12,199 bases of DNA from an uncultured Eisenbergiella sp. (GTDB lineage Bacteria; Bacillota; Clostridia; Lachnospirales; Lachnospiraceae), in NCBI GenBank assembly GCA_910585455.1, contig CAJUEL010000077.1, forward strand, positions 1 through 12,199. Reading direction: 5' to 3'. Of the stretch, positions 7,030 through 12,199 are shown one piece after another. The notes beneath the pieces were generated by a model. It had not been told where the DNA came from. It worked only from the letters and a program-made list of their open reading frames with translations, and searched no databases. A program made the translations under genes and the position numbers. How positions within the stretch are numbered: position 1 is the first letter of the stretch; each line of letters starts with the position of its first letter.

Positions 7030-7142
7030 ATCGTCTTCTCACCCTTATTCCTGAAAAATGTCGCGCTGCCCAAACCGGTTACGATTCCGGCTGCGACCAG
7101 TAACACATTTTGCGATGCGCATAAAATGCGATAAATCCGCAT
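7002..7142 (-). CDS. Possible 46-residue membrane peptide between secA and prfB
   Basis: An ATG frame starts 12 nt after the secA stop and ends within the first codons of prfB, overlapping it by 28 nt. The product has one hydrophobic stretch at residues 12-30 (NVLLVAAGIVTGLGSATFF) followed by a basic segment RNKGEK and a Trp-rich tail. GGAAAGAGG lies just before the ATG, but the purine run is very close to the start. It fills an otherwise empty 125-bp gap in an operon, which favours a gene. Its tiny size and overlap argue for chance or a decayed remnant. I do not recognise a family with confidence. Confidence 0.25.
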   Translation of the reverse strand: MRIYRILCASQNVLLVAAGIVTGLGSATFFRNKGEKTIWQWWNWIR

Positions 7143-7154
7143 GCCTCTTTCCGT

Positions 7155-9722
7155 CTATTTATTTCTTCCGCAGCAATTCTTATATTTCTTTCCGCTGCCG
7201 CAGGGGCAGGGATCGTTGGGATAAACCTTCATCTTTTCCCGCTTCACGGGCTTTTTCGGACCGGAATCGTCCTTATTGGTGCCCGTCACCTTCGCGACCT
7301 GTTCCCGCTCCACCTTCTGCTCGATACGGATGTGGCACAGCAGGCGGACCGTATCCTCCTTAATGCCGTCAGACATGCTGTTGAACATGTCATAGCCGTT
7401 CATCTTATACTCAACGAGGGGATCCCGCTGTCCGTAGGCCTGCAGTCCGATGCCCTGCCGCAACTGATCCATGTCGTCGATGTGGGTCATCCACTTTCTG
7501 TCGATCACCTTAAGCAAAATGACGCGCTCCGCCTCCCGGATCATCTCCGGCTCAGGGAATTCCGCCTCTTTCGCCTCATAGAACTTCACGGCCTCTTCCT
7601 TAAGCTGCTGCTTTAAGCCGTCCTTTTTCGCCACGTTCACCCGTTCCTTCGTCACAGGAGCAAGAGGAATGATGGGTAAAAGCAGGGAATTTAACTCATT
7701 AAAATTCCAGTCATCGACATTGGCGTCCTCCCCGATGACCATATCCACCGTGCTTTCCACGATATCCGTGATCATCTTGTAGATCACGTCGCGCATGCTT
7801 TCTCCGTCCAGCACGCGGCGGCGCTCCGCATAAATGATCTCGCGCTGCTCGTTCATCACCTGATCATACTCCAGCAGGTTTTTACGGATGCCAAAGTTGT
7901 TGCTCTCGATTTTTTTCTGGGCGTTCTCGATCGCCCTGGTCAGCATCTTATGCTCGATTTCCTGCCCCTCCGGAATGCCGAGGGCGTTGAACATGGAAAT
8001 CATCTTCTCGGAGCCGAACAGGCGCATCAGATCGTCTTCCAGGGAGATATAAAATTTCGATTCACCAGGGTCGCCCTGCCGCCCGGAACGGCCGCGCAGC
8101 TGATTGTCGATACGGCGGGATTCGTGGCGCTCTGTGCCGATGATCTTTAAACCGCCTGCCGCCTTCGCCTCTTCGTCCAGCTTGATATCCGTACCGCGGC
8201 CCGCCATGTTGGTGGCGATGGTCACAGCGCCGTGAATGCCGGCATCCGCCACGATTTCCGCTTCCAGCTCATGAAACTTCGCGTTCAGCACCTTGTGGGG
8301 AATGCCTTCCCTCTTAAGCATGCCCGACAGCTCCTCCGATGCCTCGATGGTGATCGTGCCCACCAGCACGGGCTGTTCCTTGGCATGCGCCTCCCTGACT
8401 GCCTCCACAATCGCATGAAGCTTTTCCTTCCGCGTCTTATAAACCGCGTCGTGCTGATCGACTCTGGCGATGGGTCTGTTGGTGGGAACCTCCACCACGT
8501 CCATTCCGTAAATGTCACGGAATTCCTTTTCCTCCGTGAGCGCCGTACCGGTCATGCCGGCTTTTTTCTCAAACTTATTGAAGAAATTCTGGAAGGTGAT
8601 GGTGGCAAGCGTCCTGCTCTCCCGCTTCACCTTCACATGCTCCTTCGCCTCGATCGCCTGATGCAGACCGTCGGAATACCGTCTGCCCGGCATGATGCGC
8701 CCGGTAAACTCATCCACGATGAGCACCTGATCGTCCTTGACCACATAATCCTTGTCCCGATGCATCAGGTTATGGGCGCGCAGCGCCAGAATGATGTTGT
8801 TCTGGATTTCCAGATTTTCCGGATCGGCGAGGTTTTCAATGTGGAAAAATTTCTCCACCTTCGAAATGCCCTCAGCCGTCAGGTTGACCACCTTATCCTT
8901 TTCATTGACGACAAAATCCCCCGTCTCCTCCTGCTCGATGCCCATGATCGCATCCATCTTCGACAGGTCTCCCACATCCTCGCCGCGCTTTAACTGTCTC
9001 GCAAGGATATCGCAGGCTTCATACAGGCTGGTGGACTTTCCGCTCTGCCCGGAAATGATTAACGGCGTACGGGCTTCATCGATGAGCACCGAGTCCGCCT
9101 CATCGATAATGGCATAATGCAGATCCCGCAAAACGAGCTGCTCCTTGTAAATCGCCATATTATCCCGCAAATAGTCAAAGCCCAGCTCATTGTTGGTCAC
9201 ATAGGTGATATCGCAGGCATATGACGCCTTGCGCTCCTCCGGCTTCATGCTGTTTAACACACAGCCCACCTTCAGTCCCAGAAATTCATGAACCGCTCCC
9301 ATCCATTCCGCGTCACGGGCGGCCAGGTAATCGTTGACCGTCACCACATGCACGCCCTTTCCTTCCAGAGCGTTTAAATAGGAGGGCAGGGTCGCCATCA
9401 GCGTCTTTCCTTCACCGGTCTTTAATTCCGCCATGCGTCCCTGATGCATGATCACACCGCCGATCAGCTGCACGCGGAAGTGTTCCATGTTCAGTACGCG
9501 CCGCGCTGCCTCCCGGACTGTGGCATAGGCTTCGGGAAGCAGATCATCGAGAGTCTCTCCGTTTGCCAGTCTTTCCTTGTATTCCTTCGTTTTGTCCCGC
9601 AGCTGCTCATCAGAAAGCGCCGTCATCTCAGGGCGCAGCGCTTCGATCTTCTGAATGATCGGTTCTATCTTCTTTAACTCGCGCTCACTGTGGGTTCCAA
9701 AAACCTTTTCAATCACTCTCAT
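7155..9722 (-). CDS. secA: Preprotein translocase ATPase SecA
   Basis: This 855-residue motor ATPase drives secreted proteins through SecYEG at the membrane. The N-terminus MRVIEKVFGTHSERELKKIE is typical. Walker A is at 101-107 (KTGEGKT), and the DEAD box at 207-210 (IIDEADSVLIDEARTPLI). The second nucleotide-binding fold carries TNMAGRGTDI and QLRGRSGRQGD. The C-terminus has the zinc-binding CPCGSGKKYKNCC (839-851), with all four metal ligands. Length matches clostridial SecA. The ATG at 9722 is chosen because GGAG (9732-9735) lies 9 nt upstream and family members start here. An in-frame TTG at 9737 would overlap that site. Its own promoter is at 9771-9799, and prfB follows 125 bp downstream. 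Confidence 0.98.
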   Translation of the reverse strand: MRVIEKVFGTHSERELKKIEPIIQKIEALRPEMTALSDEQLRDKTKEYKERLANGETLDDLLPEAYATVREAARRVLNMEHFRVQLIGGVIMHQGRMAELKTGEGKTLMATLPSYLNALEGKGVHVVTVNDYLAARDAEWMGAVHEFLGLKVGCVLNSMKPEERKASYACDITYVTNNELGFDYLRDNMAIYKEQLVLRDLHYAIIDEADSVLIDEARTPLIISGQSGKSTSLYEACDILARQLKRGEDVGDLSKMDAIMGIEQEETGDFVVNEKDKVVNLTAEGISKVEKFFHIENLADPENLEIQNNIILALRAHNLMHRDKDYVVKDDQVLIVDEFTGRIMPGRRYSDGLHQAIEAKEHVKVKRESRTLATITFQNFFNKFEKKAGMTGTALTEEKEFRDIYGMDVVEVPTNRPIARVDQHDAVYKTRKEKLHAIVEAVREAHAKEQPVLVGTITIEASEELSGMLKREGIPHKVLNAKFHELEAEIVADAGIHGAVTIATNMAGRGTDIKLDEEAKAAGGLKIIGTERHESRRIDNQLRGRSGRQGDPGESKFYISLEDDLMRLFGSEKMISMFNALGIPEGQEIEHKMLTRAIENAQKKIESNNFGIRKNLLEYDQVMNEQREIIYAERRRVLDGESMRDVIYKMITDIVESTVDMVIGEDANVDDWNFNELNSLLLPIIPLAPVTKERVNVAKKDGLKQQLKEEAVKFYEAKEAEFPEPEMIREAERVILLKVIDRKWMTHIDDMDQLRQGIGLQAYGQRDPLVEYKMNGYDMFNSMSDGIKEDTVRLLCHIRIEQKVEREQVAKVTGTNKDDSGPKKPVKREKMKVYPNDPCPCGSGKKYKNCCGRNK

Positions 9723-9770
9723 GTGTTCGTTCTCCAATCACTTGTACGATGCCATATAAATTCAACGTAT

Positions 9771-9799
9771 ATTCTAGCAGATTCGCTTGCAAAAAGCAA
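9771..9799 (-). promoter_or_regulatory. Probable secA promoter
   Basis: On the minus strand TTGCTT (9794-9799) and TAGAAT (9771-9776) are separated by 17 bp, about 49 nt upstream of the secA ATG. The -35 box overlaps the T-tract and stem foot of the terminator of the upstream gene, a compact end-to-start arrangement. Confidence 0.55.
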
Positions 9800-9826
9800 G
9801 GCGCAGTACGAATTGACCGCGCCTTG
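9791..9826 (-). terminator. Rho-independent terminator of the SARP-like gene
   Basis: On the minus strand CAAGGCGC (9819-9826) and GCGCCTTG (9797-9804) form a perfect 8-bp GC-rich stem with a 14-nt loop, followed by CTTTTT (9791-9796). It lies about 50 nt after the stop of the gene ending at 9875. Confidence 0.75.
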
Positions 9827-9874
9827 TTACAGGTTATTCATAAACTGTTTATAGTTTATTTTAAATTCCTGCCG

Positions 9875-10306
9875 CTATTCCTCCATCCTGCCCAGCTCCT
9901 GTGTCAGATCGGCGTAGTACCACAGCTCCCCTTTCCCTGACCTTTCCAGATAGGCTTCCTCCACCCGGCGGAATATGGAACTGCAGTTCTCCTTTTGTGC
10001 CTTTGCCAGCATCAGAATAAAATGCCTTTCCCCGTATTGGGTATAGGCGTCCTCCGACCGCAGGGAATCTCCCACCGCTTCCTTTAAAATCTGCATTTGC
10101 TGCTGCATTTCAAACTGCCCGGCGTCACTTTTTCTGCTTTCCTGCCCCAATGTCAGAAACATCAGGATAATGCTGATATCATTTCGCTTTTTTGCCCTCA
10201 CCATCAAATGACAATAATCTACAAAACTGGAATACGGACAGTAGTACGCCCCTTTGGGATCTTCCTCCTGAAAAATCACTTCCCACATTCCCTTTTTCAC
10301 TCCCAT
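9875..10306 (-). CDS. Orphan SARP-type C-terminal (GGDEF-like) domain protein
   Basis: This 143-residue protein resembles the C-terminal domain that follows the BTAD module in SARP/AfsR-like regulators of Clostridia. The pattern is KGAYYCPYSSFVDYCHLMVR (18-37), then a strand ISIILMFLTL (44-53), then LKEAVGDSLRSEDAYTQYGERHFILML (74-100), and a final IFRRVEEAY (111-119). The DNA-binding and BTAD parts are absent, so it is either a stand-alone domain or an N-terminally truncated remnant. The start at 10306 has GGAGGG 9 nt upstream, a strong site that favours a functional short protein. The frame stays open upstream to 10438, but that part is basic and not domain-like. A terminator follows at 9791-9826. 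Family call is by pattern and moderately sure. Confidence 0.6.
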   Translation of the reverse strand: MGVKKGMWEVIFQEEDPKGAYYCPYSSFVDYCHLMVRAKKRNDISIILMFLTLGQESRKSDAGQFEMQQQMQILKEAVGDSLRSEDAYTQYGERHFILMLAKAQKENCSSIFRRVEEAYLERSGKGELWYYADLTQELGRMEE

Positions 10307-10444
10307 AGATACCTGCCCTCCCTCATTTGTTTTTCGTTGCAAAATCTGAAACAGCCGCCTCTCTCTGCGCCTTTGCCATACGGTCCCATGCCGCATGCCT
10401 TTTCTGTACGATTTCCTTGTTTCAAGAAGGGGTTCCATGGCTAT

Positions 10445-10473
10445 AGTTTACCACATGCAGAAAGCTCACACAA
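10445..10473 (-). promoter_or_regulatory. Possible promoter of the SARP-like gene
   Basis: On the minus strand TTGTGT (10468-10473) and TAAACT (10445-10450) are separated by 17 bp, about 140 nt upstream of the chosen ATG. No good terminator separates it from the rpn gene before it. A 12-bp palindrome AAAATGCATTTT lies at 10501-10512. Confidence 0.4.
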
Positions 10474-10518
10474 GGAAAACATCCCGGGAGGTGCATCACC
10501 AAAATGCATTTTATGATC

Positions 10519-11727
10519 TCATACCTCATCCCAATACCGGTTCACAATTTTTTCTGCTTCCACCTCTTCTTCCGACAGTCGCTTTCCAAATTTGCAGATA
10601 AACCGTCTCACCGTATCCTCTTTCGTACACCGAAATTCTTTGCAGGAAGCAATATAAACCTTATATTCGGATTCCTGTCGGATGTTCTCCGCCGCTGCCA
10701 GCTGTTTTTCTGCCTTGTCTGCGCGATTTTTCTCCTCTTCCGTTCGCCTTTTCGCTTCTTCTGTTCGTTTTCTCTCTTCTTCTGCCTGCTTTCTCGCTTC
10801 TTCTGTCTGCTTTCTCGCTTCTTCTGTCTGTTTTCTCGCTTCCTCTCCCCGTTTCCGCTCCTCTGCGACCTTCCTGCGTTCTTCCTGTATGTCTATTTTT
10901 TCCATATTCTCAAACAAATATCCCATCTGGTTTCCTCCTATCGCCTTCACGTACTCGTTGGCTTCGTCTACCGGTATATTCATTTTCATCATCAGGCTAT
11001 ACATTACATCTTCAATTAATTCAAGGATGTGCGAATCAGCGTTTCGGAGCGCATCCGCCAGTTTTTCCGGCGGCGCCTTCCGGAATTCATGGAATTCTTC
11101 CGGGCTCTGCAGCTTGTTAAGCAGCATAATCAATGACATCTCATTCCTGCGGTCCAACAACTCCTCATTGCTGTAATTATGTATCCGTACCACCTCATAC
11201 CAAAAGTCCGGCACATATCTGCCAAATACATCACTCAGCTGTATTCTGTCCCTTAAATACCTGGATGCCGTCCATCTGCCGCTCCCCTCATAATATACGA
11301 TCGGCAGAATCGGGGGATATTGAAAATCCTTCCTCCGCGAAATCCCTTTTTTCTCCCGCTCCATTTCTTTCGCGTATTCATGCCAGATACAGACCATGTA
11401 CCGGAGCAGCTGCATCATGATGTCATGATCCACACCGCTTTTATGCTCTATCAGCGAGATCATGTAGAGCGGAACCGCCACCGGTTTCCCGCTTTCATCT
11501 TTCAGCCGTATTTTTTTGACCGTGTCCGTTTCGAATTCCACACCAAAATAAGCCTGATACCGTTCGCTCACGTCCTCGATATCTTCCGGCTGAACCTGCT
11601 TAAGCTGTGGAATATCCACATTGTCCCGCAGAAACTGTGAACATAGCCTGTGGTTTTTAAAAATTTCTTTGCTGTTTACATCCCGTGCACGCTCCGGCAC
11701 GGAAGATACCCGTTTCTTTTTCTCCAT
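10519..11727 (-). CDS. Rpn family recombination-promoting nuclease/putative transposase
   Basis: This 402-residue protein has the Transposase_31/Rpn-type PD-(D/E)XK core. LIEHKSGVDHDIMMQLLRYM (93-111 region) carries the E94-x-K96 pair and the family's conserved QLLRYM..IW helix. Asp68 (FETDTVKKIRL) is the likely preceding metal ligand (inference). PPILPIVYYEG (138-148) is a second conserved strand. The central helical part runs to about 280. A charged coiled coil of heptads (288-336) follows, made of near-identical EEARKQT-type units. The C-terminal domain (about 352-402) includes the RRFICKFGKRLSEEEVE segment, a tail common in these proteins. The start has AGGAGG (11735-11740) at 7 nt. It is transcribed from a strong promoter through a leader of about 180 nt with mutually exclusive hairpins. 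E. coli Rpn proteins act in RecA-independent recombination and some in phage defence; the role here is unknown. Confidence 0.85.
   Translation of the reverse strand: MEKKKRVSSVPERARDVNSKEIFKNHRLCSQFLRDNVDIPQLKQVQPEDIEDVSERYQAYFGVEFETDTVKKIRLKDESGKPVAVPLYMISLIEHKSGVDHDIMMQLLRYMVCIWHEYAKEMEREKKGISRRKDFQYPPILPIVYYEGSGRWTASRYLRDRIQLSDVFGRYVPDFWYEVVRIHNYSNEELLDRRNEMSLIMLLNKLQSPEEFHEFRKAPPEKLADALRNADSHILELIEDVMYSLMMKMNIPVDEANEYVKAIGGNQMGYLFENMEKIDIQEERRKVAEERKRGEEARKQTEEARKQTEEARKQAEEERKRTEEAKRRTEEEKNRADKAEKQLAAAENIRQESEYKVYIASCKEFRCTKEDTVRRFICKFGKRLSEEEVEAEKIVNRYWDEV
10720..10845 (-). repeat. 21-bp tandem repeats encoding coiled-coil heptads
   Basis: Six in-frame 21-bp units encode EEARKQT, EEARKQT, EEARKQA, EEERKRT, EEAKRRT and EEEKNRA (residues 295-336). 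The first units are almost identical at the DNA level, including the shared string TTTCTCGCTTCTTCTGTCTG on the plus strand, and later units diverge. The array is prone to in-frame gain or loss of heptads by slippage. Confidence 0.9.
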
Positions 11728-11732
11728 TCTGT

Positions 11733-11792
11733 TTCCTCCTGTTTTGTTGGTATCCTGGTACTTTTGCAGGAGGAAGTGATCTTTCCGCCTGC
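11733..11792 (-). promoter_or_regulatory. rpn mRNA leader with alternative hairpins around the Shine-Dalgarno
   Basis: On the minus strand the segment TTCCTCCTG (plus 11767-11775) is an exact complement of CAGGAGGAA (plus 11733-11741), which holds the rpn ribosome binding site; the loop is 25 nt. The same segment can instead pair with upstream GCAGGCGGAA (plus 11783-11792) to form a hairpin with a 7-nt loop and one mismatch, leaving the ribosome site free. The two structures are mutually exclusive, as in translational switches. Function is inferred. Confidence 0.5.
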
Positions 11793-11916
11793 CGCACCGT
11801 GTCAGGTGTCTGTTTGAACTGTGGCGAAAAGCCAGAATTCGGATTCCATTTGGGCAACGCCCGGAATAGAAAGCGCATCAGAAATCTTCGACTAAAATAT
11901 GCGCTGTCATGATCCT

Positions 11917-11945
11917 AATATAGCATTTTTTGTACAGAATAACAA
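11917..11945 (-). promoter_or_regulatory. Strong probable promoter of the rpn gene
   Basis: On the minus strand TTGTTA (11940-11945) and TATATT (11917-11922) are separated by 17 bp. Transcription would start near 11910, giving a leader of about 180 nt before the ATG at 11727. A 10-codon frame (MTAHILVEDF) begins almost at the expected start point. Confidence 0.65.
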
Positions 11946-12199
11946 GCAAATTCTTATCGATTTGCATAATGCGCATTTCCGCCATTGTTACCGTTCACGG
12001 CGCCCCCGTGGGCGTGTCGGCACTGTAAACGGCAACCTGCTATTCGTTACTTTTCGCGGGATGAAGAGAACGACCGGGAGGGACAGACAGGGCAACGGGC
12101 TGCGGCAGGACGGGCGGGGGCACAGGCTGTTTCCTGGCGCTATATCCGAAGCGGAGAAATTCCCAAAATGACAGGATATTCCTGGGACAGGGCGCAAAA
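11946..12199. other. Right-edge region without a confident gene; stem structure and open frame
   Basis: GTTACCGTT (11987-11995) pairs with AACGGCAAC (12028-12036) with one mismatch and encloses a second stem CGCCC/GGGCG (12001-12014). The plus-strand frame beginning after a stop at 11967-11969 stays open to the window end. Its last part reads WRYIRSGEIPKMTGYSWDRA, which looks protein-like. A possible ATG at 12168 has GGAG about 11 nt upstream, so the first codons of a plus-strand gene may begin here. Too little is present to name it. Confidence 0.3.

Noticed and set aside
9723..9737. TTG start five codons upstream for secA
   Set aside because: It overlaps the Shine-Dalgarno of the ATG at 9722, where SecA proteins normally begin.
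10501..10512. Palindrome AAAATGCATTTT as a terminator or operator
   Set aside because: It is a 12-bp AT-rich palindrome without loop or T-tract and may be chance; mentioned only with the nearby promoter.
10720..10845. CRISPR-like array
   Set aside because: The repeats are contiguous 21-bp units in frame with a coiled-coil coding sequence, with no spacers.
11657..11878. 73-codon minus-strand frame overlapping the rpn start
   Set aside because: It has no recognisable domain or hydrophobic pattern, lacks a good ribosome site and overlaps a structured leader and the 5' end of a well-supported gene.

Overview
The window looks like a chromosomal segment of an anaerobic Firmicute, most likely Clostridia of the Lachnospiraceae type. 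This is inferred from the gene mix (secA-prfB pair, Tex, DUF4190 and DUF975 membrane proteins, an orphan SARP-type domain, two Rpn-family proteins), strong AGGAGG-type ribosome binding sites and a moderate to slightly GC-rich coding sequence. No database search was possible, so all family names rest on recognised motifs.

Layout. Positions 46-2478 (minus) hold the Tex/YhgF-type RNA-binding protein, whose stop codon lies inside a 19-bp tandem repeat at the left edge. A divergent promoter region (about 2479-2712) separates it from two plus-strand membrane-protein genes, DUF4190 (2713-3141) and DUF975 (3315-4043), with a probable terminator and a GC-rich hairpin between them. An AT-richer plus-strand gene (4162-5115) with its own good promoter encodes a PD-(D/E)XK-like Rpn-type protein. 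It converges on a minus-strand chloramphenicol-phosphotransferase-like kinase (5213-5740) across a perfect 27-bp-arm palindrome. The minus-strand block secA (7155-9722) to prfB (5902-7029) follows, with a possible small membrane ORF squeezed between the two. Upstream of secA lie an orphan SARP/GGDEF-like domain gene (9875-10306) and a second, unrelated Rpn-family gene (10519-11727) with a long heptad-repeat coiled coil and a structured leader. The last 254 bases hold no confident gene.

How it works together. Tex, SecA and RF2 are housekeeping proteins for transcription/RNA metabolism, protein export and translation termination. prfB has no in-frame stop, so the usual RF2 autoregulatory frameshift is absent. 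The rest is accessory: two Rpn-type proteins, a small-molecule kinase-like protein and several intergenic palindromes that share a GTTACTGTTCA-like motif.

The least explained signals are the rpn leader at 11733-11792, where a strand complementary to the Shine-Dalgarno can form either of two exclusive hairpins; the perfect palindrome at 5136-5197; the loss of frameshifting in prfB; and the solitary SARP domain. I found no CRISPR array, tRNA, rRNA or complete insertion sequence.
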